Assembly (NCBI GenBank): GCA_944470555.2
Contig: OX104132.1
Location: 10,673,755-10,737,754, forward strand
DNA: 64,000 nt
From: Heterobilharzia americana
Lineage: Eukaryota; Platyhelminthes; Trematoda; Strigeidida; Schistosomatidae
Direction of reading: 5' to 3'
The notes under the pieces were generated by a model. The model was not told the DNA's origin and did no database searches. It saw nothing but the letters and a program-made list of their open reading frames with translations. The translations under genes were made by a program, and so were the position numbers. Positions 23,476-36,289 of the stretch are shown in pieces; the stretch's first letter is position 1; each line of letters begins with the position of its first letter.

Positions 23476-23829
23476 ATTGATTTTACTGTTGAACCTCAAA
23501 TTCAATAAAAATAATGCGATAAATATACTTAGGAAGAGCGAACCAACATCAGTATCCGAACATTCATTTCTACTATTCTTGGAATTCTATTTTCCTGTCG
23601 AAATCTTATTGGGAGGAATTCTAAGGGTAAGTTGTAGCATTGTGCCTCAAGAATGTGCGTATATCAACTTACCTTCTGTTGTGGAGTCGAGTAAATTGGC
23701 CGTACCATTCACCAGCTCATGCAATGCCTTTTCATATAACACCCAACCTGTAGGACCTAGAGACGACTTAAATGGATTTTCAGAAAAATGAATAAACTCA
23801 GGACATTTGGCTTCGTTTAATATTATTAT

Positions 23830-25132
23830 ATTATTATTTGTCCTTTGGGTTCCTAGTGGAACATAGGGATTCAGTAGCACGTCGCCATTTCAGTCTCCTT
23901 AAGCTGGGGACACGACTGAACACAAGCTTTTATTTCTTCCTCACACCAACTCCTCCATGTCACCCTCAGCTCGGACACCCAACTAGTCGTTTCTCCTGAG
24001 GATTCCACTCGAGTGCATGGCTCGGTGCATGATGTCTCGGAATGGTTTTCTCAGCGTATGTTCAATCCATTTCATCTGCACTTCCATCCAGCGCATATTT
24101 GTTGAGCGATAGGTACTTGGTTGGTTGGTTCGTTGGCAGCCAGCCAGCCAGAGTGAATGCCTTCTTGCTTATTCTCATTATTCTCGCCATCTGATCTCAT
24201 CTTCAATGTCGAGTGAGCGTACGCGACAGCTGTTGATGATACATGTCTATACTTCTTTTGAAATCATTTTCGCGACATGCCAAGTCTCTCAGCCATCACA
24301 TAGAAGCACTGACGTACTTGACTGAATTAATGTTGAAAATCCAGATCTTGTTCACGCTCTATGCTGACTACAGTGCAGTGCAGTGCAGTAGATCTACACA
24401 CTGATTTCAAAATAATGCAGGAAGGCTTGTCTTGCTGTCTTTCCGATCCTGGCTAGCACTTACGCCCCCATCTGTGCCTGTACCTCTGCCATCTGTAGTT
24501 GCAACGATGCTAATTAGGTGGGTAGCTGAAAGGGACAACTTCCTTCAGATTTCTCACGTTCAGCGTGACCGGCGATTGATGCTTGCGTTGTCTTTGTTAT
24601 TGTTGTTACTGTTGGTTAGAGATCTTTATCAGCTCTACTTCTGTCTTCTCCACGTTCACCTGAAGCAAGTCCCGTCTTCACTGCCCTACATCACCTCTTC
24701 TGACAATTCGTCAACTTTCGCCCACACATCTTCGAGTTGGTGCTACAAGATTTTAGAGAGAGATGGATCATCATCATCATCATCGACGAAATCCAAATCT
24801 TATTCTGGCGTCTTTCCACCACATCGGTCAAACAGCGTATACTCATCTCACAACTGTCTATTGCATGGTCCAGTCCACTGCAGTCGACCACAATCAGCAA
24901 GATGATCGGTGATAGTAGGCGGCAACCTTGTATTACTCCTACCTACTATCTTCACTTCAACGCTTCACTGATTTTTCCATCATGAATAACTCGGCATGTC
25001 GAGGCTGTAAAAGGCATTTTCAAAGTTGCTAAAGTTGAAGTATACAGTTGACTCTGAACTATGATGATGCTTCCCGTTACAATTTGGTCACCATGTGATT
25101 TGTTCTTCTTCTTCTTCTTCTTCTCGTATTTC
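23830..25132 (-). mobile_element. RTE-type retrotransposon, truncated copy
   Basis: 3' tail at the left (CTATGTTCCACTAGGAACCC, 23848-23870). Coding remains include the CACTG repeat region (24370-24388) and the RT box DLDFVDD followed by a GAT expansion at about 24770-24790. A TTC run at 25109-25123 marks the junction to the next repeat block at about 25133. All frames are broken. Confidence 0.82.
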
Positions 25133-25663
25133 AGCAGTTCAATGATATTCAGGATTTCTGATTTTGTGAGAAAGCTTCTGTTCACTAGCAATTCTGTGGC
25201 TGAGCTACTGGTGGTATTTGTGGACGAGTTGCAGGTGGTGGTCGATTCAACAGCTTCTTGAAGTGGTCAGCTCATTATTTCCTTTGTTTCTCCTCTTCGC
25301 TAACTAGTTTTCATTCACTATCCTTCATTGGTTTCGTCGGCATTGATCTCTTCCCTACCAGATAGTAAGTAACCTGGTTATTTGAAATAATGTTGTCAGG
25401 TCTCTGTCTCTCCTACCAGCCAGCAGCCTGTTCTGCTTCACTTGCCAATGTGTCTTAGAAGTGTCTTTTGTCTTTGTGCTCACTCTTCTTCACTTCTTTG
25501 TCCTGTGTAGTGTTTCATAGATTGTGTTCAGTTACTCATTTCGTTGTTTGTACATGCTCCACACAGCACTGGTTCATCTTCTGCTTCATAATCTTCCTCT
25601 CCCTACTCTATCAGCTTCCATGTATCCGTCTAGATCCATTCCATTCCTCATCTTCTTTCTTCT

Positions 25664-26490
25664 GGACAGGTCAAAGATACTCAGCAAATTCAACTCAGTA
25701 CTGTTATATGATGCCCCAGTTCTTGTGTAAAACATTGTTATTGATCTGAACATTTTAACGTGTCATCAACACACCATATTTTACCGTATGACTAATAGTC
25801 TATTTTCTGCCCACATTGTAGAGTAAATAGCTGATTGGTTAATCTTTATTCTTACGATGCAAATGTCTCAAATTGGGGACAAGGTCATTTTGCATGGGTG
25901 TGCATATTCACCCGTGTTTGGGATCGATATTATGTATTTTGTAGTCTCGGTGTAATAAGCTGTCTCGTCATCCAGTTTCAGTCTTCTCTCTATTCATCCT
26001 GGTGTTGCAGTTAGTGGCTTTTGCGTACTGAGTTAGCTGTCAGCTGAGCGTGCGTAATATATTCGTTGGGAATATATATAACCGTTGTCTTACGAAAATA
26101 CAAGTACACCCAACCATGAAGTTTGCATGTGAGGCAAAGTCACAAGTCAAGATAGATTTTCTCTATGTTCTCTGAAGACGAAAATATGGGTCGATAAAGC
26201 GGAATTTGGTTAGGAAAAGTACATGGACACATAAAATGTTTCATCTTCGTCTCTCTTTAGTACAAAAGGAACTTGGTAAGAACTTTAAGTTACAGGATAT
26301 AGGTTATATATTTGGGAGGTACAGTTGAGGAGGAACTGGCGACATTGCGAAACATACTGACTGAAAGTGGTTATCTTGATAAATTCATAGAGAAAGATAT
26401 AAGAAGAAAAATGGCAAGAAAGGACGTTCTAGTTAGTGGTTAACAGAAAACCGCTATACATTTGAGTACAATTAAGAAGTGTGGTACTCA
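25664..26490 (+). mobile_element. Penelope-like RT fragment carrying a solo LTR (tandem unit 1)
   Basis: Skipping the LTR at 25702-26102 the sequence reads DRSKILSKFNSVHPTMKFAC, VKIDFLYVL, KRNLVRTLSYRI, then EEELATLRNILTESGY and IEKDIRRKMARKDVLVSG. This is the end of a PLE reverse transcriptase with stops and frameshifts. The left edge is an abrupt junction with a truncated RTE at 25663. Confidence 0.8.
25702..26102. mobile_element. Solo LTR, 401 bp, with 5-bp target site duplication (copy 1)
   Basis: Begins TGTTATATG and ends AAAATACA (TG...CA ends). It is flanked on both sides by AGTAC (25697-25701 and 26103-26107). Removing the LTR and one AGTAC restores the PLE reading frame FNSVHPTMK. 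Internal retroviral-type genes are absent. The LTR family is not identified. Confidence 0.85.
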
Positions 26491-28690
26491 TTATTATTAT
26501 TTATCATTCACCCATTGTGCTCCCAGTGGGACATAGAGCTTCAGTAGAGCGCCTCCATTGCACTCTCTCCCCCTCTGTCTTTAGAACCTGATGCCATGAC
26601 TCCCCACAAGCTTTCATTTCTTCCTCACACGATCTCCATTTCACCCTCACCTAGGATACCTAACTCGTCGATTCTCGTCTGAGTTCCTCTCCATATCCTG
26701 GCCTGGCATGTGATGTCTGCAGTGGGCCTTCTCAGTGTATGCCCAATCCATTTCCACTTCCTTTTCTGTATATTTGTTGGGTGAACGGTTCTTGGTTGTT
26801 TCGATACCAGACAGCCAGATTTCCTCATCGCTTATTCTTTCTGGCCATCTCATCTGAGCTTGAGTATCGAGCGTAGGTAGCAGCTGTTGATGAATGTCTG
26901 TAGTTAGTTGGAAATGCTATTCATGACACCCGAAGTTTCTGAGCCATACAGAAGCACTGACTTGACTGAAATGGTGTTGAAAATGCGGCTGTTGTTGTTC
27001 ACGCTTTATTCTGAATGCAGTAGATCTCCACACTGATTTCATATCAGTGATAGCTTGGTTTGCTGTCTTTCTTATCCTGGCTGGCTTTGACGTGCTCGTC
27101 TGTGCCACTGCCTGTAGTGGAAAAGATGCTGCCTAGATAGGTGAAAGAGACTACTTGCTTTAAGTTTCTCCAGTTGGTGGTGATTGGAGCTTGTTGTTGT
27201 TGATACCTTTGTTGGTTGAGTATCATCATCACATCTGTTTTCCCTACGTTGATTTGAAGTCCCATCTTCGCTGCCTTGCCTCTTCTGCCAACTTGTTAAA
27301 TTTTGCCTGTAGATCTTCATGTTTGTGTGACACTAGACACAAGTTATCGGTGGCGAAATCTAAATCTTCTAGGTTCCTTTCTTAGTTTTCGCCTGTAGAT
27401 CTTCGAGTTTGTGCAACATTAAACATAAATCATCATGGGCGAAATTCACATCTTCCAAGGTCTTCTCATCGATCAAACGGCGTATGCCAATCTTCTCACT
27501 CCTCTCGATTTGTTGCATGACCCAATGCAGTCAACCACAATCAGGAATATCCTGAGTGATAGTAGGCAGCCTTGTTTCACTCCTGTCTTCACTTCACTTC
27601 AAAGGTGTCACTGAGCTTTCCATTGTGAATTACTCGTCATGTGGCCTCTTCATATAGTTGTTGAATGAGATTGATAAAGGCTTGTGGCACTCCGTAGTAT
27701 TGAAGTAATTGCTTGCCAAATTACTTCTGCATTGAGGTAGTCGTAGGCCTTTTAAAAGTTGATGAAGTTGAGGTGTAGAGTTGACTACCATTCTATATTC
27801 TGTTCTATGATGATGCTTAGTGTTACAATTTGGTCTCCATGTGATTTGTTCTTCCTGAAGCCAGCCAGCCAACATGCCTCTCTCGGCACCTCTTTTAATC
27901 TCTCCTGGGTGATGCGGCACACTATTTTGCTCAGGGTGGGTGGGGACAGCAACATGATTCATCACCAGTTCTTGCAACGACCTATGTCTCCCTTTTTAGG
28001 AAGTTTGAGAAGCTACCCCTTCTTACAATCATCAGGTACCTTCCCTACCTTCCTTGCAAACCTTCTGCAGTAGTGGCGTGAGCATATCCACTGTTGCCTC
28101 TGCATCTGTTTTCAGTGTTTCTGGAGGAATTCCATCCAATCCTCCTGCTTTCCCGTTTTTCAGCATTTCAATGATATTCAGGATTTCTGATTTTGTGAGA
28201 AAGCTTCTGTTCACTAGCAATTCTGTGGCTGAGCTACTGGTGGTATTTGTGGACGAGTTGCAGGTGGTGGTCGATTCAACAGCTTCTTGAAGTGGTCAGC
28301 TCATTATTTCCTTTGTTTCTCCTCTTCGCTAACTAGTTTTCATTCACTATCCTTCATTGGTTTCGTCGGCATTGATCTCTTCCCTACCAGATAGTAAGTA
28401 ACCTGGTTATTTGAAATAATGTTGTCAGGTCTCTGTCTCTCCTACCAGCCAGCAGCCTGTTCTGCTTCACTTGCCAATGTGTCTTAGAAGTGTCTTTTGT
28501 CTTTGTGCTCACTCTTCTTCACTTCTTTGTCCTGTGTAGTGTTTCATAGATTGTGTTCAGTTACTCATTTCGTTGTTTGTACATGCTCCACACAGCACTG
28601 GTTCATCTTCTGCTTCATAATCTTCCTCTCCCTACTCTATCAGCTTCCATGTATCCGTCTAGATCCATTCCATTCCTCATCTTCTTTCTT
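26491..28690 (-). mobile_element. RTE-type retrotransposon, 5'-truncated (tandem unit 1)
   Basis: Minus strand. 3' end at the left with ATT-rich tail. Reading in the element's direction: RT start region NGKAGGLDGIPPE (28220-28032), active site box DLDFATDN (near 27350), MGLQINVGKTDVMMIL, SFTYLGSIFSTTGSG, and WIGHTLRRPTADITCQ near the 3' end. Stops and frameshifts separate these. It is cut at 28690 by the next PLE fragment. Confidence 0.85.
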
Positions 28691-28691
28691 C

Positions 28692-29516
28692 TGGACAGGT
28701 CAAAGATACTCAGCAAATTCAACTCAGTACTGTTATATGATGCCCCAGTTCTTGTGTAAAACATTGTTATTGATCTGAACATTTTAACGTGTCATCAACA
28801 CACCATATTTTACCGTATGACTAATAGTCTATTTTCTGCCCACATTGTAGAGTAAATAGCTGATTGGTTAATCTTTATTCTTACGATGCAAATGTCTCAA
28901 ATTGGGGACAAGGTCATTTTGCATGGGTGTGCATATTCACCCGTGTTTGGGATCGATATTATGTATTTTGTAGTCTCGGTGTAATAAGCTGTCTCGTCAT
29001 CCAGTTTCAGTCTTCTCTCTATTCATCCTGGTGTTGCAGTTAGTGGCTTTTGCGTACTGAGTTAGCTGTCAGCTGAGCGTGCGTAATATATTCGTTGGGA
29101 ATATATATAACCGTTGTCTTACGAAAATACAAGTACACCCAACCATGAAGTTTGCATGTGAGGCAAAGTCACAAGTCAAGATAGATTTTCTCTATGTTCT
29201 CTGAAGACGAAAATATGGGTCGATAAAGCGGAATTTGGTTAGGAAAAGTACATGGACACATAAAATGTTTCATCTTCGTCTCTCTTTAGTACAAAAGGAA
29301 CTTGGTAAGAACTTTAAGTTACAGGATATAGGTTATATATTTGGGAGGTACAGTTGAGGAGGAACTGGCGACATTGCGAAACATACTGACTGAAAGTGGT
29401 TATCTTGATAAATTCATAGAGAAAGATATAAGAAGAAAAATGGCAAGAAAGGACGTTCTAGTTAGTGGTTAACAGAAAACCGCTATACATTTGAGTACAA
29501 TTAAGAAGTGTGGTAC
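28692..29516 (+). mobile_element. Penelope-like RT fragment with solo LTR (tandem unit 2)
   Basis: Same content as 25664-26490. The solo LTR lies at 28731-29131 with AGTAC at 28726-28730 and 29132-29136. Confidence 0.82.
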
Positions 29517-32500
29517 TCATTATTATTATTTATCATTCACCCATTGTGCTCCCAGTGGGACATAGAGCTTCAGTAGAGCGCCTCCATTGCACTCTCTCCC
29601 CCTCTGTCTTTAGAACCTGATGCCATGACTCCCCACAAGCTTTCATTTCTTCCTCACACGATCTCCATTTCACCCTCACCTAGGATACCTAACTCGTCGA
29701 TTCTCGTCTGAGTTCCTCTCCATATCCTGGCCTGGCATGTGATGTCTGCAGTGGCCTTCTCAGTGTATGCCCAATCCATTTCCACTTCCTTTTCTGTATA
29801 TTTGTTGGGTGAACGGTTCTTGGTTGTTTCGATACCAGACAGCCAGATTTCCTCATCGCTTATTCTTTCTGGCCATCTCATCTGAGCTTGAGTATCGAGC
29901 GTAGGTAGCAGCTGTTGATGAATGTCTGTAGTTAGTTGGAAATGCTATTCATGACACCCGAAGTTTCTGAGCCATACAGAAGCACTGACTTGACTGAAAT
30001 GGTGTTGAAAATGCGGCTGTTGTTGTTCACGCTTTATTCTGAATGCAGTAGATCTCCACACTGATTTCATATCAGTGATAGCTTGGTTTGCTGTCTTTCT
30101 TATCCTGGCTGGCTTTGACGTGCTCGTCTGTGCCACTGCCTGTAGTGGAAAAGATGCTGCCTAGATAGGTGAAAGAGACTACTTGCTTTAAGTTTCTCCA
30201 GTTGGTGGTGATTGGAGCTTGTTGTTGTTGATACCTTTGTTGGTTGAGTATCATCATCACATCTGTTTTCCCTACGTTGATTTGAAGTCCCATCTTCGCT
30301 GCCTTGCCTCTTCTGCCAACTTGTTAAATTTTGCCTGTAGATCTTCATGTTTGTGTGACACTAGACACAAGTTATCGGTGGCGAAATCTAAATCTTCTAG
30401 GTTCCTTTCTTAGTTTTCGCCTGTAGATCTTCGAGTTTGTGCAACATTAAACATAAATCATCATGGGCGAAATTCACATCTTCCAAGGTCTTCTCATCGA
30501 TCAAACGGCGTATGCCAATCTTCTCACTCCTCTCGATTTGTTGCATGACCCAATGCAGTCAACCACAATCAGGAATATCCTGAGTGATAGTAGGCAGCCT
30601 TGTTTCACTCCTGTCTTCACTTCACTTCAAAGGTGTCACTGAGCTTTCCATTGTGAATTACTCGTCATGTGGCCTCTTCATATAGTTGTTGAATGAGATT
30701 GATAAAGGCTTGTGGCACTCCGTAGTATTGAAGTAATTGCTTGCCAAATTACTTCTGCATTGAGGTAGTCGTAGGCCTTTTAAAAGTTGATGAAGTTGAG
30801 GTGTAGAGTTGACTACCATTCTATATTCTGTTCTATGATGATGCTTAGTGTTACAATTTGGTCTCCATGTGATTTGTTCTTCCTGAAGCCAGCCAGCCAA
30901 CATGCCTCTCTCGGCACCTCTTTTAATCTCTCCTGGGTGATGCGGCACACTATTTTGCTCAGGGTGGGTGGGGACAGCAACATGATTCATCACCAGTTCT
31001 TGCAACGACCTATGTCTCCCTTTTTAGGAAGTTTGAGAAGCTACCCCTTCTTACAATCATCAGGTACCTTCCCTACCTTCCTTGCAAACCTTCTGCAGTA
31101 GTGGCGTGAGCATATCCACTGTTGCCTCTGCATCTGTTTTCAGTGTTTCTGGAGGAATTCCATCCAATCCTCCTGCTTTCCCGTTTTTCAGCATTTCAAT
31201 GATATTCAGGATTTCTGATTTTGTGAGAAAGCTTCTGTTCACTAGCAATTCTGTGGCTGAGCTACTGGTGGTATTTGTGGACGAGTTGCAGGTGGTGGTC
31301 GATTCAACAGCTTCTTGAAGTGGTCAGCTCATTATTTCCTTTGTTTCTCCTCTTCGCTAACTAGTTTTCATTCACTATCCTTCATTGGTTTCGTCGGCAT
31401 TGATCTCTTCCCTACCAGATAGTAAGTAACCTGGTTATTTGAAATAATGTTGTCAGGTCTCTGTCTCTCCTACCAGCCAGCAGCCTGTTCTGCTTCACTT
31501 GCCAATGTGTCTTAGAAGTGTCTTTTGTCTTTGTGCTCACTCTTCTTCACTTCTTTGTCCTGTGTAGTGTTTCATAGATTGTGTTCAGTTACTCATTTCG
31601 TTGTTTGTACATGCTCCACACAGCACTGGTTCATCTTCTGCTTCATAATCTTCCTCTCCCTCCTCTATCAGCTTCCATGTACCCGTCGAGATCCATTCCA
31701 TTCCTTGTCTTCCTTCTTCTTCCTTACTAATACGGCTGTTCATGTTTCCTTCCACATCCCTTTCGAAAGAGTTCCAGTGCTCTTCAGGGATTTTGCTCAA
31801 TATCTCCCATTTTGTTCTGATGTCTGACCACGTGAACATGTGTTTTGTAGTTTCGTCCTTCAGTCCACTTGCTCTTCTGGGTGTTGAACTTCAACTGTGG
31901 TCGTCTATCAACAACTTCTTCCAAGGCTGTCATCTTGAATTTGGGAGAAGGTTGCTTGCACTAGATAGTGAGTGGTATGAACCAGCTAAATCTCATCTTG
32001 TGTCCAGTAGACTGGCTGCCTCTCCACTTCACTCACATTGAGGTGAAGTCGATCTGATTTTTAGTGTAATGTGTCCATCTGGTGAAATCGATGTCGCTCC
32101 CCCTGTGAATATCCTTGTGTATTCTTGTACACACTGCCTCGCCTCCAATCACCGAACAACTGAATGCGCATCAGTCTGCAAACAGTTCCCCATTCTCATT
32201 CATTTCACCAAGTGCTTCTCCACCCATGATGAGTTGTCTTCGTGTGTTGTCTGCTCTCAGTTTGGCATTCATGTCACCCTACCAACCAGGATGGATTTTG
32301 ATGTCGCCATCTGGGGTGTGGTCTTGTCTAGTACTGATTGCATTTGTCTATAGAATTCCTCCTTCTTCTCTTCATCTGCATTATTTGTTGGCACGTAGCA
32401 CTGAATGATTGTGACTTCCCTTCCTTTCGACTTGAGTCATGCTGTCATGATCCTGATCCTGATCCTGTGGGAGGAGATTGGTTCCCACAGCATGAGAGTG

Positions 32501-33010
32501 AGCCTTCGATGATCTTGGGGAAATCATGATGGCCACTGCAAAACTCAGTGTGCTGTGTTCGTGGTTGTTGTCTGGGTGACAACATCTGAGTAGATTATTG
32601 ACTCCTCTCCAGTTGACAGTTTGGAGAGTCCACTTCCATTCCATCTGCAGATTCCTTGCAGATTGCGAGCACTCACATGCTACACCTCCTCATCTCTTTC
32701 ACAATCTGAGCATCCTTGGTAGGTTGAAACATGATGCTGACATTGCATGTCTCTATGTTTACTTTCGCTTTCATCGAGGGAGAGAAGACACATCGGCCGA
32801 TTGGCTTTGCGAATGCTTTCACCAACCGGCATGATTTTGTCTCTGGGATTCCGGTGATGAATAAGTTTGTTTTTATGTTTTATATTTTCTTTGTGCTCCA
32901 GAGGTTTCTGTAGCGATAGGATTGGTTTTACGGTGTAGGGTTACTAGCTTATGCCTATGCCCAACTGTCCCTCTTCACCCAGGCATAGGTCCTGCTAGTA
33001 ACTAGGGGAC
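29517..33010 (-). mobile_element. RTE-type retrotransposon, nearly full length (about 3.5 kb), defective
   Basis: Minus strand, 3' tail at the left. From 5' (right): an apurinic endonuclease-like domain with VTIIQCYVPTNNADEE (near 32400), a GDMNAK-like site near 32270, GEMNENGELFAD and IGGEAV, KNQIDFTSM near 32040. Then a connecting region (EEHWNSFERDVEGNMN, 31740), the RT start NGKAGGLDGIPPE (31248-31060), FATDN box, NVGKTDVMM, and the RRPTADI end. Stops interrupt the endonuclease and RT. Resembles the SR2/SR3 RTE group of schistosomes (recalled). Confidence 0.85.
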
Positions 33011-33415
33011 TAGTTAATCAGGCGAGGTTATATCACCATTACTTTGTATTTATAGAAAACTGGGGAATTCACTTGAGATTAGTAAGAAGGTGGTAAAACT
33101 CTTTGCAAGTCACCAAACTGAAATACTTTCCTGTGTTTTCATTAATGACATGCTTCGAGATCAGTCAACTAAGTCACGTTTGATTATCAGTACTTTTACG
33201 TGGAACTGGATGATAGCCATGCTATTTGTTTAATTGACAGAAGCAGAGAAATGTGAACATGTGATTCATATCGAGCAAATCGCCACGAGACCCGATGGCA
33301 TTCGATTTAGTTCCCGGCGGCGTCAGACAAATGCTTACTAGTACAATAAATGAACTGCGATATGGTATCATACCGGATGCATAAATGACTACATGGTCTA
33401 CTCAGTTACGATAAT
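33011..33415. other. No feature recognised
   Basis: Sequence between two RTE elements; no coding signal. Confidence 0.5.
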
Positions 33416-33419
33416 TAGA

Positions 33420-34412
33420 TCTGTAGCAAAAAGGGGATACGCTGGACCGGTGAGAAGATCCTAGAAAATCTAAATTTCGCCACCGATGACTTGTTTAATG
33501 TCGCAAAAACTCTCATATCTACAGGCGAAAAATAACACGTTTACGGAAGAGACAGGGCAGTGAAGACGGGACTAGCTTCAAGTGAATGTAAAGAAGACGG
33601 AGGGGATGAAGATACCGAACTAACATCACCACCGCCAACAACAACAACAATAAGCTCAAATCATCATCAAGTGGAGAAACTTAAAGGAAGTAGCCTTCTT
33701 CACTTATCTAAGCAGGGCAGCATCGTTTCAACTATAGGCGGCACAGGCACAGACGAGGACGTCAAAGCCAGACAGGATAAGAAAGACAGCAAGACAGGCC
33801 TCCCTTGATTCATCTGAAATCAGTGTGGAGATCTGTTGCACTGCACTGCACTGCACTCAGCATAAAGCTTGAACAACATTAGCATTTTCAACACCAATTC
33901 AGTCAAGTCAGTGCTTCCATGTGATGGTTGAGAGACTTGGAGTGTCAGGAAAAGCATTTCCAACAAACTACAGACATTCATCAACATCTGCCACCTACCC
34001 TCACTCCATACTGAACATCAGATGAGATGGCCAGAATAATTAGAATCAGCAACAAGGAACTCTGGCTGGTCAGCATCGAACCAACGAAGCAAGAAGCTAT
34101 CGCTCAACAAATATGCAGTGGAAGGAGGTGGAGATGGATTGGGTGTGCACTGAGAAGACCATTCAGTGACATCACGCGTCAGACCAGGATATCGAGTAGA
34201 ACTCAGATGTGGATGAGTCAAACCCAAAGGAGAAACGACAAGTTAGGCATACGTGGTGAGGGTGACATAGAGAAAATGGTGTGAGGAAGAAATGAGATAT
34301 TCTGGGCAGTCGTAGAGACAGGTTGAAAAGATTGCAGAGAAGAGAGTGGAATGGAGACGTGCTACTGAATCTCTATGTTTCATTAGGAACCCAAGCGGAA
34401 AAAAGATATTAA
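33420..34412 (+). mobile_element. RTE-type retrotransposon 3' third (plus)
   Basis: Reads NLNFATDDLF (33465-33495), TGLASSECKEDGGDED with Pro/Thr-rich repeats, SSLLHLS, DEDVKARQDKKDSKTGLP, CACTG repeats (33838-33855), then MARIIRISNKELWLVSIE, RRWRWIGCALRRPFSDITRQ and the 3' tail CTATGTTTCATTAGGAACCC. Several frames, broken. Confidence 0.82.
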
Positions 34413-35322
34413 TTGCTAGTATAATCGTGATTTATTCCTGGTGTTGTCTTTCACATTTTGTGATAATTCGCAACGATGTACAGGTTTAAGATTTTCCATA
34501 AACTCTGTCTAAAGTGAATCAAGTTTTTGCGCATGAACGACATAACGAGAATCACTGCTCTCTATCAATATTTGATTAACACTTTGCAGGTTGACTGAAT
34601 GTCGATAATAATACAACCTGGTGTATCGGTGCATCATGGTCGAGAAGTGTTGTCTTCAGTGTTCTCACATATTTGTTAATACTAATTTGTATTTGGTTGG
34701 CTAACTTTACTGTCTCTTAAACAACTACTCGCTAACACCATAAGTATTTTTAAATGTCGAAGATGGTTCAAAACGTTTGTGCAACATGGAGGGTTAGGTA
34801 TGTGTTTGAACCGAAAGTTGTCACCTTGAGGAAAATATGGCCTACTAGTACACCTAAAACGTCTAGATTTTGTTTCATATATTGAATGACCTGCCATAGT
34901 TCTCTGTATTCTTATAATTCTCCTCCTTGAGAAATTAACTAACAAACGTCACCTTCAATTTACCAGATATCATGTAGCATTAGGATATGGCTAGTTGCAT
35001 CCTTTAGTTTCCATCTTTGAATCCTTTGTATATAATTTACTGTTATTTTGTAATTGTTGAAAGATTTGCATTACAGGAATGTGAATGATGTGACAATGAG
35101 AATGGAACTAACGAACCTTTCAATCCCAAGGTATCTTAATATATTCACATGTTATATTACATGATAGCAACATGGGAAGTATGAAGGTATCTTGTAAATG
35201 TTAGAAATACTGCAGTAATTCTTTGATAAAAAAAGAAACATGTGCACAATTGTAGAAAGTAATTGTATGCTGAAATTTGTTTATTCAACATAACATATTG
35301 TAATAGAGTATTATTTATTGAG
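34413..35322. other. No feature recognised
   Basis: No assignable ORF or repeat. Confidence 0.5.
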
Positions 35323-35324
35323 AA

Positions 35325-35742
35325 GTAGTATTCATCATGGACTGACATCAGTTGGGGAACCATTGAAAATCTGGGAGCACTGGACAGCTAGCTATTTCGT
35401 CCAACTAGTATGGGACTCCTCAGCAGTACGCACAAACGACCCCACTGTGCAGGGATCGAACTCAGGACCTTCAGGTTTCACAGCGAACGCGTTAACCACT
35501 CAGCCACTGGGTCAATTTCCAGTGGTTCACAATTTACAACTTCTGTCAATTCACGACATAGCGTGACTGTCACCCAAGGTCTTTAGTTAGCATCCACTTC
35601 ATTTCCGACTGGTTGACCTCACAGGTCATGGCTTCTCATTAGAACTTGCTGACATCCATCTGGAAGCAAGTCACTAATGAGCAGAGCACTAGAGAGTAAT
35701 GTATTTTTGAGATGAATGGGGATTTTTAATTTAGAAGTAGTA
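35325..35742 (-). mobile_element. Family-2 hammerhead SINE, full-length minus copy (left arm)
   Basis: About 415 bp. In element direction it starts with the tail-like piece ACTTCTAAATTAAAAATCCC, then a unique 5' part (35690-35530), tRNA-like head with A box CAGTGGCTGAGTGGTTAACG and B box GAGTTCGATCCC, ribozyme at 35372-35432 and tail ending GATGTCAGTCCATGATG. The tail at both ends is what a head-to-tail multimer gives. Confidence 0.82.
35372..35432 (-). ncRNA. Hammerhead ribozyme, family 2, extended stem III
   Basis: CTGAGGA core (N7 is G), GTCC/GGAC stem II, GAAA, GTC cleavage triplet, stem I TACTG with CAGTG. A four-base duplication (GCTA) makes stem III ATAG/CTGT around CTAG, four pairs instead of two. 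This should stabilise a monomeric fold. Confidence 0.72.
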
Positions 35743-36015
35743 TTCATCATGGACTGACATCAGTTGAGGAACCACAGTCGCGCTACGTTGTGAATTGACA
35801 GAAGTTGGAAATTGTGAGCCACTGGAAACCGACCCAGTGGCTGAACGGTAAACGCGTTCGTCCTGAGTTCGATCCCTGCACAGTGGGGTTGTGGGTGTGT
35901 ACTGCTGAGGAGTCCCACACTAGTTGGACGAAACAGCTGTTCAGTGCTCCCCAACTGATGTCAGTCCATGATGAATACTACTTCTGAATTAAAAATCCGC
36001 ATTCATCTCCAAAAT
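35743..36015 (+). mobile_element. Family-2 hammerhead SINE, plus copy (right arm)
   Basis: Starts within the 5' part (GCGCTACGTTGTGAATTGAC), has the A box CAGTGGCTGAACGGTAAACG and B box GAGTTCGATCCC, the ribozyme and tail. Head-to-head with the minus copy at 35325-35742. Confidence 0.82.
35896..35954 (+). ncRNA. Hammerhead ribozyme, family 2, GTT cleavage triplet
   Basis: CTGAGGA at 35905, GTCC/GGAC, GAAA, minimal stem III AC-AGCT-GT, then GTT in place of GTC (U at position 17 is tolerated less well in known hammerheads). Stem I TACTG with CAGTG. Confidence 0.62.
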
Positions 36016-36289
36016 ATATTATTTATTGAATGACGTTTTCGTTGTACTTTAGTCCCATAATCATATAAAAGTAATCAGATTATCACATAACTGTTGACAT
36101 CTGGTACTGAAAGTCATGCTAATTCATACTGTTTGTTTTCAGTGTTAGTAGAATTTTTCCTATTTTGGGACAGATGTCAAGTCATCCCACTGCATACATT
36201 TCCTGATGATGATTTGATCAATAAACATTCGAAAATCAGTCTCTCTGTCTAACTATGTCAGCCTTGAATAAAGTTGTTTTCTTCGACCT

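Larger units (their letters stand above)
25133..31660. repeat. Direct tandem duplication, period 3,028-3,029 bp (two units plus part of a third)
   Basis: Position x and x+3029 are essentially identical from about 25133, then x and x+3028 until about 31660; the one-base difference is GGG versus GG at 26713 and 29741. Each unit holds a PLE fragment with solo LTR and an RTE copy. The near-absence of differences means a recent duplication (or an assembly duplication). Confidence 0.85.

Noticed and set aside
25468..25749. 93-codon ORF repeated at 28497 as a possible gene family
   Set aside because: It crosses the joint between an antisense RTE copy and the PLE/LTR segment; the repetition is due to the tandem duplication.
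25702..26102. Promoter-like non-coding gene region of unknown type
   Set aside because: TG...CA ends and the AGTAC target duplication identify a solo LTR.
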